A DNA stretch of 64,000 nt from Brachionus rotundiformis (lineage: Eukaryota > Rotifera > Eurotatoria > Ploima > Brachionidae), in assembly GCA_016802295.1 (NCBI GenBank), contig JAESIW010000124.1:788791-852790 (forward strand), read 5' to 3'. Shown in pieces: positions 46,163 through 57,042 of the stretch. A program made the position numbers and the translations under genes. Numbering within the stretch: the stretch's first letter is position 1; every line of letters starts with the position of its first letter. Under the pieces are notes generated by a model, which was given only the letters and a program-made list of their open reading frames with translations, was not told the origin of the DNA and did not search any database.

Positions 46163-46989
46163 AAAGTGCATTCAATTTATAAATTTTATCTATTATTAAA
46201 TTAGTAATGAACTTCTTTTTTTTTTTTTTTAACTTTTTCTATTGGTTTAATATGTGAAAAACCGGTGATTAAACATGTATAGATAAATGTTTTGTTTTAA
46301 TTTGTAATTGTGATTAAACAAAGATTATTAATTCATTTTTGTCGCTTTTTTTTTTCCTTATCTAACTTTTTTAGACAAACCCGGTAAATTATTGTATAGA
46401 ATGGCCTGTTAGTTTTTGATTTAAATTGCCAATTTTTCAATTTTTTCTAAATATTTTGTATTTTTATCTATCTTTATTTTTAGAATCAAATAAAGAATTT
46501 TAATTTTGATTTAAGCTCATGGCTTTAATGATTTTAAAATTACCACCAATTACCAAATTTGACCTAGTGTCAATAGTAGAATTCAGTCAGTCTTTTTCAA
46601 TGTAATTTGAAAAAAAAAATTGGCTCGAAGATAAAGACTTCCTTTATATTTGTAAAACCTAATTATGAACATTTCTGTATTTTACTTTATCCTTATTCAG
46701 ACATGAGCCAACGACTTTTATGAACTCTAGGCACTCATTATTTCAACGGATGTGCTTTATCCTCAATGCAAAATGGAAAAATAAAATAAACAATTTTTAA
46801 AAAGATTAATAAATAAAACTCTCAAATTTAAATAATCCCTAGCCATAAACCTGTTTTTTTTTCGAAAATATGATTTATTTTATGGTTTTATATCTTTAAC
46901 TGAGTAAATAACGGTTTTAAAATTAGATTCACGAACTTGATTTCTCAACCTTTGTGTCATACTAGGAAATTAGTCCTTGGTTTGTACTT
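46163..46989. other. 3' flank of the bZIP gene
   Basis: A+T-rich DNA with poly-T tracts. No gene seen. Confidence 0.5.
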
Positions 46990-47510
46990 ATAGCTTCATA
47001 AAGATCATAAAAGTTTTTACAAGGAACTTTATTTGTTTATTTTTTATAAAGCAATTTTTCGAGGTCATTTAGATTTGGTCTTTATTAGTGAAAATAAACT
47101 AAATGAACTAGACATAAGACAAAATTTATTTATTAAAAGAGCACTGGGATTAAAGAAATTTTCAAGAATTAGACCTCTGTTAGAAACCTTGCACTTAGAG
47201 ATGGTTGAAAAACTTTACATGAGACACAAGGTATTATTTTTAAAGCAATTAAAAAATAGCTCAGCTTGTTGGAATATCTTGACTTTCCTTCGCGATAACT
47301 ATAAAAAGTTTGATCAGAAAATAATACCTCTTTTTGCAAACAACTAAATAATATGGAGAAAAAAATTCATATTGATGTAATGGACTATAGTTTGAAGACT
47401 TCTCTAGCAATAATTGATCATTTATTTATCGAAGAAAATCATGGTCTAGTTGATTCAATTAAATTTATTGTGGCGATAATCAAATTAAATATGGAATTAA
47501 ACTTAATTAT
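46990..47510 (+). mobile_element. LINE fragment, C-terminal end of the RT ORF (second clade)
   Basis: A frame at 47033-47347 reads DIRQNLFIKRALGLKKFSRI, RPLLETLHLEMVEKLYMRHKV and LFLKQLKNSSACWNIL. This matches the region after the reverse transcriptase in a LINE type distinct from the 22.7-kb family (pattern: qn...k..LGl.kfs....Ll.aL.i...e.ly..k..flk.lk). After one stop, NHGLVDSIKFIV continues the pattern. It is 5'-truncated and broken. Confidence 0.75.
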
Positions 47511-47699
47511 TATTTTATGATTTATTAAATGATCTTTTAAAGATAGAATTTTATAAATAATTGTGTTTTTTTTTTCTTTTATTCTTTTTATTTCTTTTAA
47601 ATTTATATATACTTTAATTTGTCCATGGGACTTAAATTCAAACCTGAATAAATAAAACTTAAATAAAGCAATCATAAGGATATTTTCTTTAAATGAGGT

Positions 47700-47970
47700 A
47701 TAATTTTAACATACTAGATTTTTACTTTTATGATTTTATTGACAAAAGATGACTTACTCTCTCTCTCACCGACACTCCTCCTAATTCTAGTTAACTATGT
47801 CATGAAGAAAACAACTGCTAATCTGATGGGGAAGCAAGTAACAGCAAAGCTTGAAGATTTAAATTATACAGATGACCTGGTGTTAATATCTAATAAAGAA
47901 ATGCATGTACATATCGACTGGGCTTGAAATAGGTGGCGCCAAAACAAAGGTCTCCCCGGCATTCATCGAT
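47700..47970 (+). mobile_element. LINE fragment, RT catalytic region with a degenerate YADD
   Basis: The frame at 47730-47927 reads LSPTLLLILVNYVMKKTTA, then KLEDLNYTDDLVLISN. This is the LEDLDYADDL-type catalytic motif, with the Ala changed to Thr. In the next frame GLEIGGAKTKV is the usual block that follows. It is a fragment only. It sits downstream of a C-terminal LINE piece on the same strand, so the two are separate insertions or a rearranged copy. Confidence 0.75.
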
Positions 47971-48040
47971 GATATTCAAAAGGAGTTTATATGAGGATTT
48001 ACATATTTGGAAAGCAGATATGTGAAATGTTCCACAATTT

Positions 48041-48342
48041 TTATTAATAAAAATTACCTTTATTTGAATTATTTATTTACAAAAAATGTGTCTTGATTTA
48101 AAGAAAATTGATGAGTCATGTCTAATGTGAAACATGAATTTTAAAAACTCAAACCAAGTACTATGTTAAAGAGTATCTATTGAGCTTGCCTTTGACTACT
48201 CGGGTGCCTCTATAGTTCAAGGAAGAGACACAAGGAAAAAGCTACTTTTTTCGAATGAAAAATATTCGAATAAAATAAATCTTTTAATGACTGAACTTTC
48301 TTATACTTGATGAAATACAGTAAGTGGTAGTGTTCTTTTCCA
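48041..48342 (-). mobile_element. Repeat element R, copy 2 (about 302 bp), inverted
   Basis: The reverse complement of copy 1 at 43916-44219 with few differences. The two copies flank the bZIP gene and the LINE fragments as a 300-bp inverted repeat about 3.8 kb apart. Confidence 0.8.
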
Positions 48343-49568
48343 TCAGCCATCATTGACCTAATTAAGCATTTATATCTTATCTACTCTTAATTTTTCTAAC
48401 TAGACTAAGATCATTTTATGAGCTTTTTATTAGATTTTTTTTCAGTAAAGGCTTCATGACAAAACATCGAGCTGCAAATTAGAATGGACTGGTCTCTTGC
48501 ATTTTAAGACCAGCATTTTTACCAGATTTTGCCTAATTTATGATAATTAACTTAAGAGTTTTAGTAAATTTAATTAATTATAAATTTATCAAAAGAAAAT
48601 ATTTGCTGTATCTCTTGTATGATAAAAATTTTACTATTTTAAATTTTAAATTTGGAAAATTGTCAAATTTTATCATCTTGAATATTCATTTGCAGAATAT
48701 TAAGTTATGTTGAGTTTTAATTGTTTTTTGATTAATTTTAAAATTAGAAAATAAGACTAATTATTAATTTAATTGTTATATTTAATTAATTTAAGTAATA
48801 TTATTAATTTCAATATTTCTGTGAATTAATTGAAATTTTAGTTTGAGATCTTTATTATTAAATCAAACTTTAATAAAAAATTGAATCAAAGCTATGTTAA
48901 AAAAATTCCCAATCATTCAAAGACAAGCTTCTTAATCAAGCTATTTAAATTACCGATACTTGTTATATAATTCCAACATTATTAAAACATATTTTAACTT
49001 TATCAAAAATACAGTATTTAGATATGTTTAGATAAAGTAATAAATAGATGAGAAATTTTTTTTTTAATAAATGAAAAGTTAACGCATTGGTTATTTAATA
49101 ATTTAATAATATTTTTTTAATTTTTAACATTAAATCAAGCCTTCTCTTTCAGATTGCATATTTTAAATCCAATTCGTTTTTCAATTTTTAATTAAATCAT
49201 AATAATAAAAAAAACAAATCTTGTTGAAGCTAAATAAGCAGTTTAAAAATTTATTTCAAAATTTAAATTAATTAATTAAAAATCTTAATTTCACATTCGC
49301 GTAAATTTAATTTAAACAAACAAATGCAGTACAATTTCAATGACGTCGATTCTTTCAAATGTATCGTTCCATTTGGAAAAAATACCTGTTTTTGAATTAA
49401 AACCTGGAAAATAATTAATCAATTTGAGAAAAAATGATTATCAGGATTGATTCATTCAAACAGACAGAGAGCTTGTAAAAATTTTTTTATAAGAAAAACA
49501 TTCTCATACAATTTTTACCCATTTTAAAAATAAATATTTAAAAAAAATCATAATTTTAAATAGTTTTC
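48343..49568. other. Intergenic, A+T-rich
   Basis: No gene or clear repeat. The last few hundred bases are presumably the GPCR promoter. Confidence 0.5.
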
Positions 49569-50720
49569 ATGGTTTCCAAAACCACACAAATACCAACCAA
49601 AACAAGTTCAGTATTTGACTTGAATACCACCTATGTTCTCAATTTCGATTCAGTTTTTACCACTGCATATGTGATTAACTACATGGACTATGCTGTCCGA
49701 ATCATAGCAGTATTCATCCATCTTATCTACATTTATCTTATGTTCAGAGTTAAAAAATTCAGAAATAAATCTTACTTTTACATGCATTTTGTAATTATAG
49801 TAAGCCTTTTGTATTGTCTACACTATGCTTTTTATATTGGAACTGGTGGTCCATCTTTCGGTACCTTACAGCTAAACTTAATATTTTGCTACATTAGTGA
49901 ACAAGTATGGAGTATTCTGAGATATTTAAGAGCCTTTTCAATCCTTCTTCTGGCAATGTATAGACTATTTGCCGTGAAAAATATCAATTTGTATAAAAAA
50001 ATGAATTCTGGCCAAAATTTTATCTATATGACAATGGGCTTATCTCTGGTAATCTCAATTATTTTGACGTTTATTATAAAATACTCCCTGCATACAACAT
50101 ATTCAGTATATTTCTGCTCACCAGGCTATTCAAACAGTGTAAGAGAAATGATAATATGCTTTGTTTTAAATGTAATCATAAGTAACATTATACCAACTGC
50201 ATTGAACTTAATTGCGTACTTAAAAATCGTTGCCAAGCTTAAATTAACTAAACAAAGTCTGGACAAAGCAAATGTAATTGAATCAGCATCGGTAAATAAG
50301 CCTGCCAATACATCTAAAGTGACTCCTAATGATTTTTCTATGGCTACATCAATTTTCACCACTGCTACATCAGCTGCCTCAGTGGTAAATAACAATAATA
50401 ATAAGGCTAAAAGAGAACTCAATATCAAACAATCAAGATTTGCCAAACAATTTGTATTTATGAATATAGCAATTGTAATGAGCAATTTATTTTCCGTAAT
50501 GGTTGATTTTATGATTGTTTTGGCAACAAATCCAGCTTTTTACTATCTGGATGCAATGTTGTGGCAGTTTAGACCAATAGCTCGTATTCTTTTCCTGCTT
50601 TTTCAGTCTATGATTCCTGTTATATCTATTTTATATAATCCAGAGGTAAGGTTTTTGAAAATATTCCAGAAAGGAAATTTTTTAAAAAGAGGCTTTTTGT
50701 GCAATAGTACCATGATATAG
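49569..50720 (+). CDS. Orphan rhodopsin-like G-protein-coupled receptor
   Basis: A single-exon protein of 383 residues with seven hydrophobic segments (approximately 36-58, 73-93, 107-137, 150-170, 192-217, 293-318 and 333-357). The N-terminus carries NTTY glycosylation-type sites. TM3 ends LLLAMYRLFAV, an E/DRY-like position read here as MYR, and TM7 carries PVISILYNPEVR, a clear NPxxY-type motif (NPEVR). The third loop is long and Asn/Ser/Thr-rich (about 223-285). A Cys before TM3 and one in loop 2 (YFCSPGY) could form the usual disulfide. This is a plasma-membrane peptide or chemosensory-type receptor with unknown ligand. Invertebrate genomes hold many such lineage-specific receptors. Confidence 0.85.
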   Translation: MVSKTTQIPTKTSSVFDLNTTYVLNFDSVFTTAYVINYMDYAVRIIAVFIHLIYIYLMFRVKKFRNKSYFYMHFVIIVSLLYCLHYAFYIGTGGPSFGTLQLNLIFCYISEQVWSILRYLRAFSILLLAMYRLFAVKNINLYKKMNSGQNFIYMTMGLSLVISIILTFIIKYSLHTTYSVYFCSPGYSNSVREMIICFVLNVIISNIIPTALNLIAYLKIVAKLKLTKQSLDKANVIESASVNKPANTSKVTPNDFSMATSIFTTATSAASVVNNNNNKAKRELNIKQSRFAKQFVFMNIAIVMSNLFSVMVDFMIVLATNPAFYYLDAMLWQFRPIARILFLLFQSMIPVISILYNPEVRFLKIFQKGNFLKRGFLCNSTMI

Positions 50721-50798
50721 CATTTTTTTTTAAATATTAATTTAAAATAAAAATATTGAAATATTTTAATTTTTATTAATCAAAAAAACAAAATTGTC
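50721..50798 (+). other. 78-bp spacer between GPCR and DCST genes
   Basis: The spacer contains AATAAA at about 50747 and no AG dinucleotide at all, so no splice acceptor can lie between the two coding regions. The DCST transcript must start in the spacer or within the GPCR gene, or be cotranscribed. Confidence 0.7.
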
Positions 50799-52814
50799 AT
50801 GAAATTATTTGAAAAGCAAACTTGGTTACAGATCCTAAAATTTTACATAATTGGCAGTGTTTATTCTTTGGTAATTTTTTATTTTTCCATCAATCAGATA
50901 GAGGATGTGTCACTCTCACTGAAAGTTATGTTCTTTTCCTTAATAATATCCTTAATTTCAATTAACATGACGACAGGAATCAAATTGAGGTGCATACTAA
51001 GCCTAATTGTGTTCAATTTTATATCAAGTTCAGGCAAATTAATTATCACCCAAAGTCTTGTCAAAAATTTTGTCAATGGACCTATTGATAATACATTTAA
51101 AAACATTGGCCAAGTTTATGATAGCATAAAATGCCAATTTGGCCTGTACAAGCGGATGAATGAAATTTCGAAAAAAAGACAAAATCGTAGGAAAAAATTT
51201 TTTGAAAATTTTAAGAAAGATGTAGCTGAAATTAAGCACAAAAAGGACTCTATAATGTTTTTATCAAGTCAGATAAAGTCAGAGCTAAGCCAAAATGATA
51301 ATAATCATAAGCTGGTTTACTTTTTGGACGAAAATAAGGACTATGATTTTGGTGGTAAGGGAGATCGGCCAGTCAAATTAGATGGAAAAAAAAATATCTC
51401 GGAATTTTATTACAAAAAAAAAATAAAACAATGTATGGAAATTTTTGATTCTGGTTATAAGAATTGTGAAAATGGAGCTGGTGAATTTAAAAAGTCTTGT
51501 GATGAAAATAAATTTTGGATTGACATTTGCTCAAATCTCAAAAAAGCTGACCATTGTAATATTGAAAATACAGAATTGAATAAGTCACCAAAAAGCGCCT
51601 GCGAGGACCAAACCAGTAAAAGCGATTACCAAAATTTGGACCAAAATGTGAATGAATTGAATTCAGTAGAGGAAAAGATGAAAAATTTTGACTCCGATTT
51701 GACTCTTGATGTCCAAACACCAAACACTACTTTAGTTTCAAAAGATAATTTGATAAAAGTTAAGTCAGACCTAATAGATATAAAACATAAGACTGAAAAA
51801 GTTTCCAATTCTATTAAAAATTTGATAAAAATAATTCAACTTCTAGCAAGCTTTAGCTACTCGCTGGTAATCTTAAACTCTTTTCGCTACAATCAAAAAT
51901 ACTTAAGTGACATTTCGTTTGACAATTTTTTCATAACTAAATATTTTATACATGTGGACAATAGACGTGGAAAAAAAAAACTTAGTACATTTTTACCACT
52001 TAAAAAACATGAAACAGAGCATTTGTTTTATCCACGAAAGCTTTGTGTTTCAGCTTACCAAAAGCCAGTCTTGAAAATGAATATTTTCTTGTACGGCCTA
52101 TTTTTTTTCTTCATTCTGAGCTCATTGTTATTTGATTATGCATTATATGATTTTTTGACCATATTAAAGGAAAACATGATTTTTGATTCAGTACCAAGAG
52201 AGCATCAAGGATCAAGCAAAAAAATTGTCGCAGTGAAAGGAAATGGATTTGTGGCCAAATGTTTGCGGTCTTCTATTAACCAAACTGAGCAAGATGATAG
52301 AGCTGAATTGGACGAGTTGAAAAAGATAAACTGTGCTCCAAATATTTCTTCAATTAGCCAAGAAAATTTAAATTCCTTGCTTAGGCAGATTATTATATTG
52401 GTAGTGCTGATTTTAATGGAAATGTATTTCAAAAGGCTTAATAGGCTAATATGTGCATATTTTTATCCAAAAAGAGAAAAAGAGCGCATTTTGTGGCTCT
52501 ACAATGGTGCGTTTAAGAGTCGGTCTAAATTCAAGTTAGATAGAAAAAAAAAGATAAATGAATTGGCCATGAAGGGCATCCTTGCCCAAGATAAATTTTA
52601 TTTTCTAAGAAAATATAAAATTATTTCTAAACTTATGGAGAAGATAAAACTATTTAAATTATTGTGTATAATTTGTGATGACAGTATTAAGAATGGATTT
52701 TGGTGTGAAATGTGTCGGATAAGCTACTGTGATGAATGCTGGAATGAATTTGACAAAAAATGTGTCGCATGTAGACCGAAATTTGTTGATACGAAATTTT
52801 TAAATTTTAATTAA
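50799..52814 (+). CDS. DC-STAMP-domain membrane protein with C-terminal RING-like motif (DCST1/2 family)
   Basis: A single-exon protein of 671 residues. N-terminal membrane segments lie at about 12-32, 40-58 and 66-90. The last carries the family block LIVFNFISSSGKLIITQSLVKNFVNGPIDNTFKNIG. A long charged middle with coiled-coil stretches follows (about 110-330). Further membrane segments lie at about 340-360, 428-452 and 531-547, with the conserved YFYPKREKERILWLYN. The C-terminus has CIICDDSI...WCEMCRISYCDECWN...CVAC, a cysteine-rich RING-like zinc motif as in DCST1/2. Family members (fly sneaky, worm spe-42/spe-49, mouse DCST1/2) are sperm membrane proteins needed for fertilisation. A gamete role is therefore inferred. 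Which of the two paralogs it represents is not settled. Confidence 0.87.
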   Translation: MKLFEKQTWLQILKFYIIGSVYSLVIFYFSINQIEDVSLSLKVMFFSLIISLISINMTTGIKLRCILSLIVFNFISSSGKLIITQSLVKNFVNGPIDNTFKNIGQVYDSIKCQFGLYKRMNEISKKRQNRRKKFFENFKKDVAEIKHKKDSIMFLSSQIKSELSQNDNNHKLVYFLDENKDYDFGGKGDRPVKLDGKKNISEFYYKKKIKQCMEIFDSGYKNCENGAGEFKKSCDENKFWIDICSNLKKADHCNIENTELNKSPKSACEDQTSKSDYQNLDQNVNELNSVEEKMKNFDSDLTLDVQTPNTTLVSKDNLIKVKSDLIDIKHKTEKVSNSIKNLIKIIQLLASFSYSLVILNSFRYNQKYLSDISFDNFFITKYFIHVDNRRGKKKLSTFLPLKKHETEHLFYPRKLCVSAYQKPVLKMNIFLYGLFFFFILSSLLFDYALYDFLTILKENMIFDSVPREHQGSSKKIVAVKGNGFVAKCLRSSINQTEQDDRAELDELKKINCAPNISSISQENLNSLLRQIIILVVLILMEMYFKRLNRLICAYFYPKREKERILWLYNGAFKSRSKFKLDRKKKINELAMKGILAQDKFYFLRKYKIISKLMEKIKLFKLLCIICDDSIKNGFWCEMCRISYCDECWNEFDKKCVACRPKFVDTKFLNFN

Positions 52815-53099
52815 ATTATCTTATTTTAATTACATATGACTTTTTTTCCTTATTGAAGTCTAATTTTATATTTAAAATCAATTCAAATTTTAATATTATT
52901 TTTCCTTAATAATTTGTATTATCTTTAAATTAAAAATTTATGAAACAATTTTTAAAGCTTAAATTATTATTCTTTGAATATTTTTTAATTTCGTTCTAAG
53001 TAATTAAAAATATTTTCAATTAAAATTTTTACTTTCACTAGTTTTATTATGAGTATAAAATTTTTTATTAAAGTTTTATGATGATAAAAAAATAATCTA

Positions 53100-55179
53100 T
53101 TAAAAGTTGTCTCCTTTTTCTGTCATAGGTGTATGATTTACATTTTCCATGGCTACTAAATTAATTTTGTCCAAAGAGAAAGTATTAGAGCCCATATTTG
53201 CCACAATACTAAGTACACTGGCGAAAAATCTGCCACCAATTAGTTGAACTCCCTTTAAATTAGAAGATAAATAATTGTTTTAATTGAAAAATTTATCAAT
53301 TTATACATTTTCCCACACAAATGAACAAATGCGGTCAATCAGCTCTAGAACATCTGAGTCTTGCTGAGTGTACTTTGAGTAGGACCAGAAAATTAAGCTC
53401 AATAGTGACACATAAAATCCTGTTTTAAATAAAAATGCCAAGAAACTTATCCATATGAGACCAAAAAAGCCTGCACTTATGTAATTTATGAAGACTAGAA
53501 TCAACAGTGTGAATGGGGTTTGCAAAATTGCTGTAGATTTTTTCATTTGGTTTTGAGCACAAAACTTGGCTAATAATTCGTCCAGTTCATATATTAATTC
53601 TTTGAGATACCTTCGACTTGTTTCAGTGCCACCCATTTTTTTGATCGATTCAAAGAATTTAATTGACTTAAGTTTTGTATCTATGTGAAGTTTTTCTATC
53701 CTATCTGGACTGACAAAAGATTTTTCACCTAAAATGACCTAAAATATTGGATTAAAAAGTCCTCATTTGTTCCAAGATAATTAAGTTATTTTTACTGATT
53801 CCATTTGCTTGTTATAAAATTCTTTAGCCATAGATTTGGCGGCCAAATTGTTAGCTTCGGCTGTAGCCTTTTCACAAACTAATTAAAAACTTAATTATAA
53901 ATAATTAAAGTGAACCATTAACAATGAGCTGGGATTTGGCATTCGTTTGTCTTGGAATGTTAGACAATAAATTTTAAAATATTCAAAAAGCTCCACAGCT
54001 GTAACTTTTTCACCATTTATCTCTTTTATTTGAAACATATTTTCCTGAAAGAGACCTTCAACAAAATTAACCACTTGGACCCTAAACAATGGATCAATGT
54101 CTTTATTAAAAAATGTTTATGATTGACAATTTTATACAAATGTATAACTGACCAACTAATTTTCCATCAAAATAAGGATTTGTAGAAGCTTTTAATCCTG
54201 GATGTGGCATTAGAAAACAACTTAAATCTTTAAAGCAACTTTTGATGGAATTTCTTGTCTCTTTTATTTCATTATTGTTTATATTAGACTAATAAATAAA
54301 AAAATTCTAATAAACAAAAAAATTTTAAATTATATTTATTAATTACATTGAATCTTTTAATTAAAAAGTCTTGACCGCCGCTAAAGCCATACTCATATTC
54401 GTAATCATAGGACCAGTCTCTAACCAATAATATCAAACTCTAAAATTTAATTTCCGCAACATTTTACTAATTAAAAATTAAATTTTAATACTAATTACTT
54501 GAAATGCAGCTTTAGAAGTTGACTCAAGAGCCAAACGACCATAGTCTGAAAAAAAATGAAGATTCTGGAGATCGTCTTCTTGAATATTTTGAGAAAGGTT
54601 GTAGATTTGCATGGAACTGGTCATTAGGCTTAATGCAAACAAGGAAGCACAGTCTTTGATGGTTGATGATGAATCGAAGGACCCTTGGGTGTCCATTAGT
54701 AAAACTGCAACTTCTTCATTTGTAACTGTCCGTAAGACAAATGGTTCACTCCACATGAAAATACCTGTTGTGTCTCTGTCTGATCCACCTCGCCAATGGA
54801 AACCACTGAGCAAGTCATGTTCATTTAAAAGCCAGCCATCGCGTCCCTGTATTTAAAAATTGTTCATTATTAAAAAGCAATTATGAATTATGAAAATGTT
54901 CCATTACTCCATTGCGAAAAAAGCGGATAAAAAAGTTTAACAAGAATGATTTTCCTTTCCGGAAGGCGCCTGCTATTGAAATGACACAAATCTTTAATAT
55001 TAACATTTTAACTTAAAATTTTATTAATTTAAATTAAATTAATTAACTGGTTTGTTTCGAGCTTTACGATGAAATAAGATGCTCTTTAAATTGGTCTCAT
55101 TAAGGATAAATTTATGATTCTCATCTAGTTCCACTATTTTCAAAGGACGAGGGTTATTTAAGAAATAGCTGATAGACAT
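53100..55179 (-). CDS. ATL: Atlastin-family ER membrane GTPase, paralog A, 9 exons
   Basis: Exons on the minus strand: 55179-55048, 54991-54908, 54846-54499, 54439-54347, 54288-54153, 54100-53916, 53867-53796, 53738-53307 and 53252-53100, giving 544 residues. The GTPase is intact: P-loop GAFRKGKS, switch Thr in DRDTTGIFMWSEPF, G3 DTQGSFDS, G4 RDWS. The middle holds CFLMPHPGLKASTNPYFDGKL and ATAEANNLAAKS. Two hydrophobic segments (LLILVFINYISAGFFGLIW and LFKTGFYVSLLSLIFW) form the membrane hairpin. Atlastins fuse ER tubules homotypically. Compared with paralog B it is more diverged, lacks the HCGG/cysteine-rich loop and has a different tail. The last short exon is inferred from frame and splice sites. 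Confidence 0.88.
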
Positions 55180-55899
55180 TTTTTAAAATAAACTTGTAGA
55201 TTTTTTTAGTCTATTATTCTAAATTAATGAAAATTATCAATAATTAATTTTTTTCCAAGCAACTATACTAGTTTAAAAAAAATGAAAATTTTATTATTGT
55301 TTTTTATAAAAATTTATTTACAGGCAATAAAATTTAGATATTTTAAATAATACAAAACTGGTAATTATCTGTTTAAAAAATGCTTTGAAAGTAACTTTAA
55401 CTAATATTAATGAGTATTTTTCAACATGTAGAGTATCTGAGCAGCCTATTTCATTTAATCTATTTAGGGCAGCTTTGAAACCTGTGGTTTACTTAGATGT
55501 CACCAGATTTTCTGGTAAATTTTTTTCCAGAGCGGAACTACCCTGTTTAAAAAAAGGATATGTCTTACTCTCCCCGTAACTGCAAAATCGTTTCTAGCTT
55601 GAGCAAGGAAAATTTCTCTCAGAACTTCGATGCTGTTCCCTCTTATTGCCGCGACTGGACATATGATTACTCATCTATTTACCAGATCTCTGACCAGATT
55701 TATCTTTTCTAGTCAATTCCCTAATTTACAACTTCATTTATTTAATTAATTAAGATTTTTATTCAATAGGATAAGATTAAAATATTAATTAAATATTTTT
55801 TATCAAGACGAAATGAAAATTTAGAAAAAATTTACCAAATTTTAAACCAATCTGTTTATCAGAAAGTTATATCTGATGTAGCTTGTTAGGTAATATCCT
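55180..55899. other. Intergenic DNA with a GC-richer island
   Basis: 55430-55720 is less A+T-rich and has open plus-strand frames (for example MSYSPRNCKIVSSLSKENF near 55559) that I cannot assign. It abuts the LINE copy at 55.9 kb and may be a transposon-derived scrap. Confidence 0.4.
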
Positions 55900-56720
55900 T
55901 ATCTATCTTCATGTGATGTTTTCTTCTCAGGTACAAATTCAAACCAATAAGTAGTTAGTAGCCAGGTTCAGACATTTTATTAGGTTAATCTTATCATGAA
56001 TGTTGACTATTTTGAACATTTGAATAAGGTTCCCCATTGTTCTACAGTTTTCTAAGCTCATTAAGTCCAAGACCCTTAGCCTTTCTTAGTATGGCTTTTC
56101 CTTCAAACATTGGACTAGCTTTGTCGCTCTCCTTTGGACTCTTTCGATGATGTTTATACCAGCTTTCGTTGTAGGGTTCCAAACACTTACGGACTGACAA
56201 GTCCTATGTATAACAGTCTAAACGTTTCTTTGTTCATATATATGAACCTTTCCTGATTTGACCTTTTTTTTTTGCTTCATCATACTCTGTTGGCATTATT
56301 ACAACATCGTGGTCCTTTTCTTCAACAGTTTCTTTAAGGGTCATTGCCTAATCCAAGATTGGAATTGTATATCCAGTTTTATTCCTATTTCGATCACTTT
56401 AATACCAGTTACTTAATTCATAAGAGATCATTTTAAATTTGAGTTGATTCTAATTCATTCTTATTAAAAAACCCCAATATTTTCAAGTCGTCTGCATATG
56501 ATGATAGACATGAACTTTGAATTAAATCTAATAGATCGTTTATTTAGATAGTGAACAAAATCGGGCCCAAAACCGAACCTTATGAACCACATTTATTTTT
56601 GAATTTATTTAAAAAATAAAATGCGAAAAAAATTTCATCTAAGTCAAAATACCTTCTTCTTTGACTCAACCTAGTCAAAAGCATTCACTTGGATTCCATA
56701 GCGTACTCATCCTTTAAATA
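55900..56720 (-). mobile_element. Decayed LINE, RT region to near the 3' end (copy B)
   Basis: On the minus strand, from about 56720 downward: VNAFD (RT motif A), then GPILF...INDLLDLIQSS, SSYADDLKIL (the catalytic YADD), a thumb-like part, TLKETVEEK, RTCQSVSVWNPTT, IERVQRRATKLVQCLK and LDLMSL. Stops and frameshifts interrupt it. Its DNA closely matches copy A at 22.7-23.6 kb for several hundred bases, so both belong to one family of jockey/CR1/L2 type. It is inserted between the two atlastin genes. Confidence 0.87.
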
Positions 56721-57042
56721 AATTAATTATGTTTAGATAAGTTCCTTCATTTGTTAAATTTTAATATTTTAAATTAATTAAAATTTTTTATACAATAAGA
56801 TAAGATAAATATATTAATTAAATACTTTTTATTAAGACGAAATATAATTTTAAAAATAGTGTCTAATTAATTTATGTCAAATAGATAGTTGATCAGTAAT
56901 TCTTTAAAATGAATAATTTTGTAGCAAAATTTTTCAACAAATAAATTTTTTCATCACGGTTTAAAACAATAAAAATATTTTATGAAAAAGTAATGTTTCT
57001 TAATATTGAATTTAAAAAAAATAAAAAAAAAATAAATTTTTG
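56721..57042. other. Short A+T-rich spacer
   Basis: About 320 bp between LINE copy B and the 3' end of atlastin B. Nothing recognised. Confidence 0.45.

Noticed and set aside
53100..55179. Atlastin A as a pseudogene
   Set aside because: Its open frames look fragmentary at first, but nine exons with GT-AG borders restore one uninterrupted frame with all GTPase motifs, so it is scored as a working gene.
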